Assembly (NCBI GenBank): GCA_002839995.1
Contig: PGZC01000024.1
Coordinates: 1-61,509, forward strand
DNA from: Gammaproteobacteria bacterium HGW-Gammaproteobacteria-4
GTDB taxonomy: Bacteria > Pseudomonadota > Gammaproteobacteria > Xanthomonadales > Xanthomonadaceae
Length of the DNA stretch: 61,509 nucleotides
Direction: 5' to 3'
A program made the position numbers and the translations under genes. The notes beneath the pieces were generated by a model that searched no databases, had not been told where the DNA came from, and saw only the letters and a program-made list of their open reading frames with translations. This document shows, one piece after another, positions 23,308 to 32,439 of this stretch; positions within the stretch are counted from its first letter, which is position 1, and the number at the start of each line of letters is the position of its first letter.

Positions 23308-24792
23308 ATGCATCACACGTTCTCAACACACCTGCTGCGCGCGCTGCTGCTGATCGCCGCGACCCTGCTTACGGCCCCTGCGTACAGCGGCAGCGATGCA
23401 GATCACCCCCTGCTCTCTCGCTACCCCGGCGCACAGGTGAGGGACTTCCAGCAGGTGGACTATGAAACCATCGAAGTGCCGGTGCGGCGCGATGCGGTTG
23501 CCGCAAATGGGGGCTTCGTGCTGACATCGAAAGTCGGTGATGTCACGCGTCATTTTTATGAACTGCACAATGTTTCAACGTTGAAACTGTACGAAAACTA
23601 CCATGAGGCTGTGCGGCGCAGCGGCTTGGCCATTACCTACACCTGCAAGCTCGACGAATGCGGCGACCCGAGTCAAGCACAGCGTCTTGGTGGGATGGTG
23701 TCGTTGACAGGTGGTGTCTACAACGATTATCGCAAGCCGTATTTTCTGGTTGCGGAAGGCAAGGGCAGCAAAGGGCCTGTCGTCGTCGCTATTTTCATAG
23801 GTGGCTATGAAGATGACGCGTCGGTGCAACAGATCGTGGTGGAGTCCGAGCCGCTCGAAACTGGCTTGATCACAGTCGATGCCAGTTATCTCACGGCCCC
23901 GCCGGTAGCAGCGCGTGCGAGCGCAGCGACGGAAAAGCACGAAGAGGACAGCCCGTTATTGCCGCGTTTTCCCGGCGCGAAGTTGAATGACGTTCGCAAC
24001 ACGGAGCATGAAACGTTCAGCTTGCCAACGGCGATTGTCGATGCATCGGGCAAGGCTGCGATGCTGGATCTGGTGGGCGATGTATACCAACATTACTACT
24101 CCATCGAACACGTCTCCACATTGAAGCTCCATGAGAACTACAAGGCTGCTCTGGCGAAGGCGGGATTCACTACGCTGTTCTCGTGTGAACTGGACAGATG
24201 CGGCACCAGCGACCAAGCCGAACGGCTTGGCGGGTTGGTGGCACTGCGTGGTAGTGTTTACAACGACTATCGAAAGCCCTACTACCTCCTTGCGAAGCGC
24301 GACACCAGCAATGGGGCGCTCTACATAGCGCTGTTCATCGGTGGCTACAACGACAATGCCTCCGTGCAGCAGGTGGTGCTGAACACGTTGCCATTGCAGA
24401 CGGGCTTGGTGAGCATTACCGCCGATAGTCTGGGCCGGGAGATCGCAGAAACCGGCAAGGCGGCCGTATACGGCATTTATTTCGACACCGATCTAGCCGC
24501 GATCAAGCCAACGTCGAAACCGGCACTTGATGCCATCGCCGGTGCCCTGCGCGCAAAACCCGACCTCACATTTCACGTGGTCGGCCACACCGATGCCAGG
24601 GGTAATCTCGCGCACAACCTCGATCTGTCGCAGCGCCGCGCCGAGGCAGTGGTCGCGGCGCTGGTGAAGGATTACCACATCGCGCCTGCGCGCCTGGCCG
24701 CCAAAGGGCTGGCCTCGTACGCGCCGGTCGCCAGCAATGACGAGGAGGCCGGCCGTGCCCGCAATCGGCGGGTGGAGTTGGTCAAGCAGTAA
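23308..24792 (+). CDS. Exported protein with two DUF4892-like domains and a C-terminal OmpA domain
   Basis: A 494-residue protein with a signal peptide (residues 1-30, TLLTAPAYSG near the cleavage site). Two homologous modules follow: residues about 35-205 (SRYPGAQVRDFQQVDYETIE, YNDYRKPYFLVA) and 215-380 (PRFPGAKLNDVRNTEHETFS, YNDYRKPYYLLA). Each has a CKLDECG or CELDRCG cysteine pair. The end is an OmpA-like peptidoglycan-binding domain (FHVVGHTDARGNLAHNLDLS, NRRVELVKQ). This fits a periplasmic or outer-membrane protein tethered to the cell wall. The usual DUF4892 arrangement has one module, so the tandem copy is unusual. The start has AGGACGGAG upstream. Confidence 0.8.
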   Translation: MHHTFSTHLLRALLLIAATLLTAPAYSGSDADHPLLSRYPGAQVRDFQQVDYETIEVPVRRDAVAANGGFVLTSKVGDVTRHFYELHNVSTLKLYENYHEAVRRSGLAITYTCKLDECGDPSQAQRLGGMVSLTGGVYNDYRKPYFLVAEGKGSKGPVVVAIFIGGYEDDASVQQIVVESEPLETGLITVDASYLTAPPVAARASAATEKHEEDSPLLPRFPGAKLNDVRNTEHETFSLPTAIVDASGKAAMLDLVGDVYQHYYSIEHVSTLKLHENYKAALAKAGFTTLFSCELDRCGTSDQAERLGGLVALRGSVYNDYRKPYYLLAKRDTSNGALYIALFIGGYNDNASVQQVVLNTLPLQTGLVSITADSLGREIAETGKAAVYGIYFDTDLAAIKPTSKPALDAIAGALRAKPDLTFHVVGHTDARGNLAHNLDLSQRRAEAVVAALVKDYHIAPARLAAKGLASYAPVASNDEEAGRARNRRVELVKQ

Positions 24793-24819
24793 CGCGAAGC
24801 GTTCCGCCGGGTTGGCTCG

Positions 24820-25410
24820 TTACGTGCCACCCGGCATTCGCTGCGGCCAACGCGCGAGCAACAGCGTGGCCAGTATCGCGGCGTAGATCAGCGGCTCGCG
24901 CAGGTCGGCTTTCACCTGCCAGATGAAATGCAGCACCGCGAGCGCGGCAATCGGGTACACCAACCGATGCAGCAGGCCCCAGCGCCGGCCCAGATAGCGC
25001 ATCGCGGCGCGATTCGAGGTGGCCGCCAGCGGCAGCAGGCCGAGCCAGGCCAGAAAGCCGACGGTGATGAACGGGCGCTTCACGATGTCATCGAGAATCT
25101 GTGCCCAGTAGCCGCCCAGATCGAGTACCAGATACACCGAAAAATGCAGGCAGGCATAGGCGAAAGTGTGCAGGCCGAGCATTCGCCGGTAGCCGAGCGG
25201 CCAGCGCCAGCCGCTGAACCGGCGCAGCGGGGTGATCGCCAGCGTGAGCAGCAGCAGGCGCAGTGTCCAGTCGCCGCTGCGGTGGGTCAGTTCGGCGACC
25301 GGATCGGCACCGAGTTGCCCCAGATACGCATCGCGCAGCAGCCACAGCATTGGGGTGAGCGCCAAGACATGGGCCAGCAGGCGTGCCAGCGTGGCTGGCT
25401 TCAGAACCAC
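24820..25410 (-). CDS. msrQ: MsrQ, heme-binding membrane subunit of methionine sulfoxide reductase
   Basis: A 196-residue membrane protein with about six hydrophobic segments. Conserved positions include [20 protein letters not shown] with heme-ligand histidines, [20 protein letters not shown], and [19 protein letters not shown]. MsrQ passes electrons from the respiratory chain to MsrP, which repairs oxidised methionine in the periplasm. It overlaps the 3' end of msrP by 10 bases, so the two are translationally linked. Confidence 0.94.
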   Translation of the reverse strand: MVLKPATLARLLAHVLALTPMLWLLRDAYLGQLGADPVAELTHRSGDWTLRLLLLTLAITPLRRFSGWRWPLGYRRMLGLHTFAYACLHFSVYLVLDLGGYWAQILDDIVKRPFITVGFLAWLGLLPLAATSNRAAMRYLGRRWGLLHRLVYPIAALAVLHFIWQVKADLREPLIYAAILATLLLARWPQRMPGGT

Positions 25411-26333
25411 CGGCGCAGATCCATGCCGGCATACAGCGATGCCACCTGATCGGCATAGCCATTGAACGGCAGGGTGGGGATGCGGCGCGCAAACAACGAG
25501 CGGCTATCGCCGGCAATGCGGCGTTCGGTCTTCTGGCTCCAGCGCGGATGATCGACGTCGGGATTCACATTGGAATAGAAACCGTATTCATCCGGTTGCG
25601 AGAGGTTCCAGCTGGTCTCCGGCATGGTTTCGGTGAAGTGGATCGAGACGATCGACTTGATGCTCTTGAAGCCGTATTTCCACGGCACCACCAGCCGTAG
25701 CGGCGCGCCGTTCTGGTTGGGTAGCGGTTTGTCGTACAGCCCGGTGGCGAGCAGGGTGAGCGGATGCATGGCTTCGTCCAGGCGCAGGCCTTCGCGGTAC
25801 GGCCAGTCAAGTACGGCGCGGCGTACGCCCGGCATTTGTTCGCGGTCGGCGAGCGAGCGGAACGCCACATACCGCGCCTTCGATGTGGGTTGCAAGCGTT
25901 GCAGCACTCCGGCCAACGGCACGCCCAGCCACGGAATCACCATCGACCAGCCTTCGACGCAGCGCAGCCGGTAGACGCGCGGCTCTGCGGTTAATCCGTC
26001 CAACAGTTGCGGCAGGCTGAACTGCCCGGTTTTTTTGGCTTCGCCGCTCACCGTGATCGACCAGGGTTCGGTACGCAGGCTGCCGGCGTGGCGTGCCGGA
26101 TCGGCCTTGCCGGTGCCGAACTCGTAAAAATTGTTGTAGTGGGTGACATCGTGATAGTTGGTAAGTTCTTCTTCGCCGGCGGCGGTGTTGACCGGTTCGG
26201 CGGCGATATCGCTCGGCGCCGAGCAGGCGATCAGGCCGGCGGCGGGCAGCAGCAGGCCAGCCTGCAGCAGCCGGCGGCGGGCGCGGTAGACCGGCTCGGG
26301 TGTGATGTTCAGGTCATTCTCGAAAGCGTTCAT
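25401..26333 (-). CDS. msrP: MsrP, molybdopterin-dependent periplasmic methionine sulfoxide reductase
   Basis: A 310-residue sulfite-oxidase-fold protein exported by Tat: [20 protein letters not shown] lies near residue 20. The cysteine that binds molybdenum is in [38 protein letters not shown] and [20 protein letters not shown] are family signatures. It reduces protein-bound methionine sulfoxide using electrons from MsrQ. The ATG at 26333 is preferred because the Tat signal follows directly; the longer open frame upstream is not typical. Confidence 0.95.
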   Translation of the reverse strand: MNAFENDLNITPEPVYRARRRLLQAGLLLPAAGLIACSAPSDIAAEPVNTAAGEEELTNYHDVTHYNNFYEFGTGKADPARHAGSLRTEPWSITVSGEAKKTGQFSLPQLLDGLTAEPRVYRLRCVEGWSMVIPWLGVPLAGVLQRLQPTSKARYVAFRSLADREQMPGVRRAVLDWPYREGLRLDEAMHPLTLLATGLYDKPLPNQNGAPLRLVVPWKYGFKSIKSIVSIHFTETMPETSWNLSQPDEYGFYSNVNPDVDHPRWSQKTERRIAGDSRSLFARRIPTLPFNGYADQVASLYAGMDLRRWF

Positions 26334-26487
26334 GGCAAACCTCGCGCTGACGGCGATGGCAACAGCCTCGCATGGCGCGGCGTGACACCGCGTGAATGGC
26401 GGGCAACGATGCCGGCCCGACGTCACTGTCATCAATCGGCAATCGTATTGTCATATTGCTGGCATCGCTGCCGACGACACTGGCGCC

Positions 26488-27672
26488 ATGCCCAGGCCGA
26501 TGCGCGTCGCCATCGTCAGCGAAACCTACCCGCCGGAAGTCAACGGCGTCGCACTCACCGTGCAATCGCTGGCGCTGGGCCTGCGTACACGCGGCCATGC
26601 GGTCGAGTTGATCCGGCCCCGACTTGGCGGCGAAGCGGCGCCGGCAACCGCCGAGCAACTGCTGCTGCCGAGCCTGCCGTTGCCGCGCTACCCCGGCCTG
26701 CGCCTGGGCTTGCCGGCGGGACGGTCGTTGCGTACGCGCTGGCAGCGTCAGCAACCCGACGCCATTTACATCGCCACCGAAGGCCCGCTGGGTGCCTCCG
26801 CACTGCGGGTGGCGCGGCGCCTGGGCATTCCGGTCTGCACCGGCTTTCACACCCGCTTTGACGAATATGCCGCGCGCTATGGGCTCGGGTTACTGCGCGG
26901 CGCGGTGTTTGCCTGGCTGCGGCGCTTTCACAATCGTGCCGATGCCACGCTGGTGCCGACGCGCGAGCTGATGCAATTTCTTGCCGGACGCGATTTTGCG
27001 CACGTCACCCTGCTGCGACGTGCGGTGGATACCACGCAGTTTCACCCGGCTCGGCGCAGCACGGGCTTGCGTGCGCAGTGGGGCGCCGATACCGACACGC
27101 CGGTGCTGATCCATGTCGGGCGCATCGCGCCGGAGAAGAATCTGTCGCTGGCGGTGCGCGCATTCCGCCGCATGCAGCACGAGCAACCGCGTGCGCGCAT
27201 GGTCTGGGTTGGCGATGGCCCGGATCGCGCGGCATTGGCCGCGGCGCATCCGGATTTCGTGTTCTGTGGGGTGCAGCGCGGCGAGGCACTGGCCCGGCAT
27301 TTTGCCAGCGCCGATCTGTTCGTGTTCCCGAGCCTCAGCGAAACCTTCGGCAACGTGACCCTGGAAGCGATGGCGTCGGGCCTGGCGACGGTGGCCTTCG
27401 ATACCGGTGCCGCGCGCGAACATCTGCGCGACGGTGCCCATGGTGCAGCCATCGCCGTGGGCGATGACGAGGCCTTCATCGCTGCCACCGCCATGCTGGC
27501 GGGCGACCTGGCATCGAGTCGATGGATGGGCAGTGCGGCGCGCGAGGCGGTGGCGCAACTGGCACCGGAAACGGTGTCGGCGCGCTTCGAGCAGGTGCTG
27601 CGGGAACTGATTGCTCGGCGGGTGCGGGGCGTGTCGGCATGGCCGGCAACCCCCGATGGGAGACGGTCATGA
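26488..27672 (+). CDS. GT4-family glycosyltransferase
   Basis: A 394-residue GT-B enzyme. The N-terminal domain opens MRVAIVSETYPPEVNGVALT (from residue 5), typical of the mannosyl- and glucosyl-transferases of lipid or phosphatidylinositol-mannoside type. The C-terminal donor domain has PVLIHVGRIAPEKNLSLAVR, VWVGDGPDRAAL and the EX7E block FPSLSETFGNVTLEAMASGL. The gene overlaps the next one (PAP2 phosphatase) by four bases, which suggests a shared lipid substrate. Start at 26488; 26500 is also possible. Acceptor is unknown. Confidence 0.85.
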   Translation: MPRPMRVAIVSETYPPEVNGVALTVQSLALGLRTRGHAVELIRPRLGGEAAPATAEQLLLPSLPLPRYPGLRLGLPAGRSLRTRWQRQQPDAIYIATEGPLGASALRVARRLGIPVCTGFHTRFDEYAARYGLGLLRGAVFAWLRRFHNRADATLVPTRELMQFLAGRDFAHVTLLRRAVDTTQFHPARRSTGLRAQWGADTDTPVLIHVGRIAPEKNLSLAVRAFRRMQHEQPRARMVWVGDGPDRAALAAAHPDFVFCGVQRGEALARHFASADLFVFPSLSETFGNVTLEAMASGLATVAFDTGAAREHLRDGAHGAAIAVGDDEAFIAATAMLAGDLASSRWMGSAAREAVAQLAPETVSARFEQVLRELIARRVRGVSAWPATPDGRRS

Positions 27673-28211
27673 CCGCCCGCGTGCAGCGTTGGGTGGCACG
27701 CGATTGCGCGCTGACCGCGGCCGCCAACCGCTGGGGTCACGGGCGCTGGGTGCGTAGCTATTTCGCGGCGATCAGCCGGCTTGGCGACGGCGTGTTCTGG
27801 TATGGCTTGATGGCGCTGATCGTGGTCTTCGATGGCTATCGTGGCCTGTTTGCATCCGCGCATATGGCCGCCACCGGTGCGCTGGCATTGGCCTTGTACA
27901 AAACCCTGAAGCGCTGGACCAAGCGGCCGCGGCCATTCGCCCGCGATCGGCGAGTGCGTGCCCTGATCGCGCCGCTGGACGAGTTCTCGTTCCCGTCCGG
28001 ACACACCCTGCATGCGCTGTCGTTCACGCTGGTGGCGCTGGCGTATTACCCGGGCCTGATCTGGCTGCTTGCACCGTTCTGCTTCAGCGTGGCGCTGTCG
28101 CGGGTGGTGCTTGGCCTGCACTACCCGAGCGATGTGCTGGCCGCCAGCGTGATCGCTACCGGCCTCGCTACGTTGTCGTTGTGGTTGGTTCCGGGGGTGA
28201 GCTTGTTCTGA
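27669..28211 (+). CDS. PAP2-family lipid phosphatase
   Basis: A 180-residue membrane protein with the three phosphatase motifs: KRWTKRPRP, FPSGH and SRVVLGLHYPSD. Four or five hydrophobic segments surround them. Such enzymes dephosphorylate phosphatidic acid, lipid phosphates or undecaprenyl diphosphate on the outer face of the inner membrane. The start overlaps the glycosyltransferase stop (ATGA), so both should be made together in a lipid-glycosylation step. That link is inferred. Confidence 0.88.
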   Translation: MTARVQRWVARDCALTAAANRWGHGRWVRSYFAAISRLGDGVFWYGLMALIVVFDGYRGLFASAHMAATGALALALYKTLKRWTKRPRPFARDRRVRALIAPLDEFSFPSGHTLHALSFTLVALAYYPGLIWLLAPFCFSVALSRVVLGLHYPSDVLAASVIATGLATLSLWLVPGVSLF

Positions 28212-28263
28212 TTGCCACGGTGCGCTGACGGGTCGGCCGCTGTGCAGAAGCGGCCGCCAGTCG

Positions 28264-28327
28264 CGCACAGGGTGCGCTCCTACAGGGGCACCCCGCTGTT
28301 TTTTTGTAGGAGCCCACCCTGTGGGCG
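28264..28327. repeat. REP-like inverted repeat before coaE
   Basis: Arms CGCACAGGGTGCGCTCCTAC and GTAGGAGCCCACCCTGTGGG are inverted around a 22-base centre holding a run of seven T. A second copy with perfect arms follows murA at 49041-49106. The unit resembles the GTAGGAGC REP family common in Pseudomonas and Xanthomonas relatives. Confidence 0.75.
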
Positions 28328-28374
28328 ATGTCATCGCGCTTTGCAGCTTGCAGCCGCTGCGCTAGTCTGCGCCG

Positions 28375-28992
28375 ATGGCGAACTTCATCGTGGCAATCAC
28401 TGGTGGTATTGCATCGGGCAAGAGCGCGGTATGCGAGCGGTTCGCGGCGCTGGGCGTGGCGGTGGCCGATGCCGATGTCGCGGCGAGGCAACTGGTGGAG
28501 CCGGGTATGCCGGCGCTGGCCGAGATCGTGGCCCGCTTCGGGCCGGCAGTGTGTGGCGATGATGGCCGGCTCGATCGCCGCGCGCTGCGCGCACACGTGT
28601 TCAACGATGCCGTGGCAAGGCACGATCTGGAAGCGATCCTGCATCCGCGCATCCGCGTGCAGTTGCAGCGCGAATGCCGGCAGGCCACGACGCCGTACGC
28701 GATGGTCGCAATCCCTTTGCTGACCGAAGTGGGTGGCCGCGCGGCGTATCCGTGGCTGCAACGGATCGTGGTGGTGGATCTGCCCGAAGCCATGCAACTG
28801 GCGCGGCTGCAGGCGCGCGATGCGATATCCGCGCCGCTTGCGCAGCAGATGCTGGCGGCACAGGCGACGCGCAGCCAGCGTCTGGCGCTCGCCGATGACG
28901 TAATCGACAACAGTGGCAGTCTGGCCGCACTCGATGCGCAGGTGAGCGCGTTGCACCAGCGCTACGTGCAACTGGCTAGCGCATTCCTTTGA
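28375..28992 (+). CDS. coaE: Dephospho-CoA kinase
   Basis: A 205-residue kinase of normal length for the last step of coenzyme A synthesis. The P-loop is [32 protein letters not shown] and [14 protein letters not shown] are family motifs, and PLLTEVGG precedes the NMP-binding region. It converges with mutS and the two coding ends overlap by 17 bases. In many gammaproteobacteria coaE follows pilD; here it stands alone after a REP-like repeat. Confidence 0.93.
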   Translation: MANFIVAITGGIASGKSAVCERFAALGVAVADADVAARQLVEPGMPALAEIVARFGPAVCGDDGRLDRRALRAHVFNDAVARHDLEAILHPRIRVQLQRECRQATTPYAMVAIPLLTEVGGRAAYPWLQRIVVVDLPEAMQLARLQARDAISAPLAQQMLAAQATRSQRLALADDVIDNSGSLAALDAQVSALHQRYVQLASAFL

Positions 28993-31669
28993 GACGGTAC
29001 AACGCTTCCAGTGCCTGCTTTGGCGTCAATTCGTCGGGCTCGATGGCGTCCAGCGCTGCCAGTGCCGTCGCCGGGGTCTGAAACAGCCCCATCTGCAACG
29101 GTGAATCCAGCGCTTCGCGACTGACCTCGGTGTTCGTGGTGCTGCGCTGGCTCTCGAGTTCGTGCAGGGTGTGTTGCGCCTGCGCGATCACGCTGCGCGG
29201 CAGGCCGGCCAGCGCCGCCACCTGCAAGCCGAAACTGCGGTTGGCCGGGCCGGGCTTGAGTGCATGCATGAACACCAGGCGGTCGGCATGTTCGATGGCA
29301 TCCAGATGCACATTGGCGATGCCATGGCCGCCGTCGGCGAGTGCGGTCAGTTCGAAATAATGGGTGGCAAACAGGGTGTAGGCGCGGTTGATGTTGGCCA
29401 GATGCAGAGCGCAGGCCTTGGCCAGCGACAGGCCATCGTAGGTGGAGGTGCCGCGCCCGATCTCGTCCATCAGCACCAGCGAGTGTTCGCTGGCGTGGTG
29501 CAGGATGTAGCTGGTCTCGGCCATTTCCACCATGAAGGTGGATTGCCCGCGCGCGAGATCGTCGCCGGCGCCGATGCGGGTGAGGATGCGGTCGATCGGG
29601 CCGATCCGCGCGCGCGACGCCGGCACGAAGCTGCCGATGTGCGCGAGCAGCACGATCAGCGCGTTCTGGCGCATGTAGGTGCTCTTGCCGCCCATGTTCG
29701 GGCCGGTGATCACCAGCATGCGGGTGTGCTCGTCGAGCTGCAGATCGTTGGGCTCGAACGGTTCGCTGCGTACCGCTTCCACTACCGGATGGCGGCCGCG
29801 CTCGATGCTCAGGCCCGGTTCGTCGCGCAATTCCGGCTGCGCCCAGTCCAGCGTCTGCGCGCGTTCGGCAAAGGCGCACAGCACGTCGATCTCCGCCAGC
29901 GCGCCGGCGCATTGCTTGAGCGTGTGAAGATGCGTGTTGAGTGCATCGAGCAGGTCTTCCCAGAGCTGGCGCTCGCGCAGCAGGGAGCGTTCGCGCGCCG
30001 ACAGCACCTTGTCCTCGAACTGCTTGAGTTCCTCGGTGATGTAGCGCTCGGCATTGCTCAGCGTTTGTCGGCGGGTGTAATGCGTGGGCGCGCGTTCAGC
30101 CTGGCCCTTGCTGATTTCGATGTAATAACCGTGGACGCGGTTGTAACCGACCTTGAGGTTGGCGATGCCGCTGGCGGCGCGCTCGCGTGCTTCCAGATCG
30201 AGCAGGAATTGATCGGCACGGGTGGACAGCGTGCGCAGATCGTCAAGCTCGGCATCGTAGCCTTCGGCGATCACGCCACCGTCGCGCAGCAGCGCCGGTG
30301 GCTGTTCGATGATCGCGGCAATGAGCAGGGCAGCGCTGGCGTCGTGTTCGCCAAGGGTGTCGTGCAACGTGTCCAGCAACGGGCTGCCAGTGGAAGCCCC
30401 TCTCCCGTCGGGAGAGGGGTTGGGGTGAGGGTTCACGATTGCATCGGCGTCGCACGCTTGCCGCACCCTCACCCCCAGCCCCTCTCCCGGTGGGAGAGGG
30501 GGGCAAAGCGCGGCGCGAATGTGCGGCAACGCGGCCAGCGCATCGCGCAGGGTGCTCAGATCGCGCGGTCGCGCCGAGCGCAGCGCCACCCGCGCCAGAA
30601 TCCGCTCGACATCGCCGAGGCCGCGGAATGCCGTGCGCAGCGCGTCGCCGGCGCTGCGGTCGATCAGCGTCTGCACTGCCTGATGGCGGTGGCGCAGAAT
30701 ATTCTGGTCGCGCAAGGGGCGGTGCAGCCAGCGCCGCAACAGGCGCCCGCCCATCGGGGTTATGGTGCTGTCGAGGATGCCGAGCAGGGTGTGCTCGCTG
30801 CGGCCGTCGATACGGCTGTCCAGCTCCAGATGCCGCCGCGTGGCCGCGTTCATGGTGATGGTTTCGGCGCTCGATTCCAGCGCCAGTGAACTCAGGTGCG
30901 GCAATTGCTGCTTCTGGGTTTCCTCGATGTAGCCGAGCAGGGCACCCGCCGCGGCGATCATCAGCGGCTGGTCTTCGATGCCAAAACCGGTCAGGTCGAA
31001 GGTGACAAAGCAGCGGGTGATCAGGCGCCGGCCGCTGTCGGCATCGAAATGCCACGGCCCACGTCGGCGCAGGCCCCTGCGCTCGTGCAGCCAGGCCGGC
31101 CAGCCATCCTCGTCCGGCAACAGCAGCTCGGCCGGTTCCAGCCGTGCCAGTTCAGCCGCCAGAGCATCCTCATCGCCGGCCTGATTGACCCGCATCCGGC
31201 CGCCAGCCAGATCCGCCCAGGCCAGGCCGAACGCCGGCCTGCCATCCTCGCCACGGCCGCGCGCCAGCGCCATCAATACGGTGTCGCGGCGCTCGTGCAG
31301 CAGCGCTTCGTCGGTCACCGTGCCCGGGGTAACCACGCGCACCACCTTGCGCTCGACCAGACCCTTGCTCTGCGCCGGGTCGCCGATCTGTTCGCAGATC
31401 GCCACCGACTCGCCTTTCTGGATTAGTCGCGCCAGATACCCCTCATAGGCGTGCACCGGCACGCCGGCCATCGGGATCGGCTCGCCGGCCGAGGCGCCGC
31501 GCTGGGTCAGGGTGATGTCGAGCAGGGCGGCGGCTTTACGCGCGTCGTCGTAGAACAGCTCGTAGAAATCGCCCATGCGAAAGAACAGCAGCACGTCCGG
31601 GTACTCCGCCTTGGCAGCGAAGAACTGGCGCATGAGCGGGGTGTGTTGCGGCGGTTCGACGGCGGGCAT
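28976..31669 (-). CDS. mutS: DNA mismatch repair protein MutS with an in-frame repeat-derived insert
   Basis: An 897-residue MutS. The mismatch-contact motif [13 protein letters not shown] lies near residue 30. The ATPase has [20 protein letters not shown] and [20 protein letters not shown], and [11 protein letters not shown] follows. The ATG at 31669 gives the normal N-terminus ([20 protein letters not shown]). About 36 residues at roughly 389-425, between LPHIRAAL and GSPLLDTL, have no counterpart in E. coli MutS. They are encoded by a palindromic intergenic-type repeat (30396-30503) that sits in frame in the core domain. The ATPase frame continues intact, so the protein is probably still made. 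Confidence 0.95.
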   Translation of the reverse strand: MPAVEPPQHTPLMRQFFAAKAEYPDVLLFFRMGDFYELFYDDARKAAALLDITLTQRGASAGEPIPMAGVPVHAYEGYLARLIQKGESVAICEQIGDPAQSKGLVERKVVRVVTPGTVTDEALLHERRDTVLMALARGRGEDGRPAFGLAWADLAGGRMRVNQAGDEDALAAELARLEPAELLLPDEDGWPAWLHERRGLRRRGPWHFDADSGRRLITRCFVTFDLTGFGIEDQPLMIAAAGALLGYIEETQKQQLPHLSSLALESSAETITMNAATRRHLELDSRIDGRSEHTLLGILDSTITPMGGRLLRRWLHRPLRDQNILRHRHQAVQTLIDRSAGDALRTAFRGLGDVERILARVALRSARPRDLSTLRDALAALPHIRAALCPPLPPGEGLGVRVRQACDADAIVNPHPNPSPDGRGASTGSPLLDTLHDTLGEHDASAALLIAAIIEQPPALLRDGGVIAEGYDAELDDLRTLSTRADQFLLDLEARERAASGIANLKVGYNRVHGYYIEISKGQAERAPTHYTRRQTLSNAERYITEELKQFEDKVLSARERSLLRERQLWEDLLDALNTHLHTLKQCAGALAEIDVLCAFAERAQTLDWAQPELRDEPGLSIERGRHPVVEAVRSEPFEPNDLQLDEHTRMLVITGPNMGGKSTYMRQNALIVLLAHIGSFVPASRARIGPIDRILTRIGAGDDLARGQSTFMVEMAETSYILHHASEHSLVLMDEIGRGTSTYDGLSLAKACALHLANINRAYTLFATHYFELTALADGGHGIANVHLDAIEHADRLVFMHALKPGPANRSFGLQVAALAGLPRSVIAQAQHTLHELESQRSTTNTEVSREALDSPLQMGLFQTPATALAALDAIEPDELTPKQALEALYRLKGMR
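30396..30503. repeat. Double-hairpin palindromic element inside mutS
   Basis: Arm one (30396-30434) contains CCCCTCTCCCGTCGGGAGAG followed by GGGTTGGGGTGAGGG. Arm two (30463-30503) is its inverted counterpart. The element is 108 bases, a multiple of three, and is read through in the mutS frame as a glycine/proline-rich peptide ([15 protein letters not shown] ... [13 protein letters not shown]). A single-hairpin relative lies at 47171-47218. Confidence 0.85.
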
Positions 31670-32047
31670 CCGTGGGGAGCGCAAGGAATCAGTGACGTAG
31701 TTTAACCGGCCTGCACAGCAAGCAACGCGATAATGCGGTTTTACGGGAATCTCTTGAAACCGTGAAGAACGGCCCGTGTGCAAGGCGCGCGGAGCGATCA
31801 CTTCCGCCATCGTACGTTGGTCAAAACGTGGTGCGGGGTCATACCATTGCATTGTCGGATCCACGCCTTCGGCGTTTGATCCGACCTACGCTGCACGTCA
31901 GATGGTGGTTGACCGGCGGTATTCAACGCGAGGCCCGTAGCTTGGCTCAAGCCGCAACGCGGTGGAGCCGACAGCGGCAGCGAACGCCGCATGCAATGAT
32001 GCCGAAGCTTACGGCTGGGACAGGTCCGGGAAAGGTGCTGAAATGGC
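31670..32047. other. Gap between mutS and 4.5S RNA
   Basis: No gene is seen in about 380 bases. The stretch 31855-31890 (TCGGATCCACGCCTTCGGCG then TTTGATCCGACCTACG) is a palindromic repeat related to the 57-base tandem unit at 56.7 kb. The mutS promoter should lie near 31670-31760; no clear -35/-10 pair was identified. Confidence 0.55.
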
Positions 32048-32157
32048 GGCGGCCCCGCCAGCGTGACTCCGGCGCCCGAGTCAGTCGATACCGTTGCTTC
32101 CTTCCGGACCTGGCGGGGTTTTCGACCTATCGTCGCGGAGGCGCCAACGGGGCCACC
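32048..32157 (-). ncRNA. ffs: Signal recognition particle RNA, 4.5S type
   Basis: On the minus strand the universal apical loop CAGGTCCGGAAGGAAGCA is present. The ends pair almost perfectly (5' GGTGGCCCCG with 3' CGGGGCCGCC, one G-U), giving a hairpin of about 110 bases, the size of bacterial 4.5S RNA. It binds Ffh and acts in co-translational membrane targeting. Ends are set by the terminal pairing. A tRNA-Ser lies 23 bases upstream on the same strand. Confidence 0.93.
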
Positions 32158-32180
32158 ATGAACGTAAACGACTGCTGAAG

Positions 32181-32273
32181 TGGCGGAGAGGGAGGGATTC
32201 GAACCCTCGATACGGGGTTAAGCCGTATACACACTTTCCAGGCGTGCTCCTTAAACCACTCGGACACCTCTCC
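32181..32273 (-). tRNA. tRNA-Ser (anticodon GGA)
   Basis: The minus strand folds into a class II tRNA of 93 bases with encoded CCA. The acceptor GGAGAGG pairs with CCTCTCC and the discriminator is G. The anticodon loop CTGGAAA gives GGA, reading UCC and UCU. A long variable arm (TACGGCTTAACCCCGTA) is typical of serine tRNA, and GGTTCGAATCC is the T arm. Confidence 0.96.
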
Positions 32274-32439
32274 GCGGGGAAACCAGCACGGTTTTGCACG
32301 CTGCGGCGATCGGGCGGCGCGAACCGGGGTTCGCAGCGGCCAGCAGCCAAGCGTCAAAACCAGCCGCGCAGTTTAACGCCGCCGCCCCGGCGCAGCAAGT
32401 TTCATGATGTGCGGTGATGCAATACGCTCCAGCGAGCCG

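Noticed and set aside
29162-30889. A 575-codon + strand frame opposite mutS
   Set aside because: It has no recognisable domain and lies entirely within the confident mutS gene on the other strand.
31670-31864. N-terminal extension of MutS
   Set aside because: It reads through intergenic sequence; the ATG at 31669 gives the normal MutS start.
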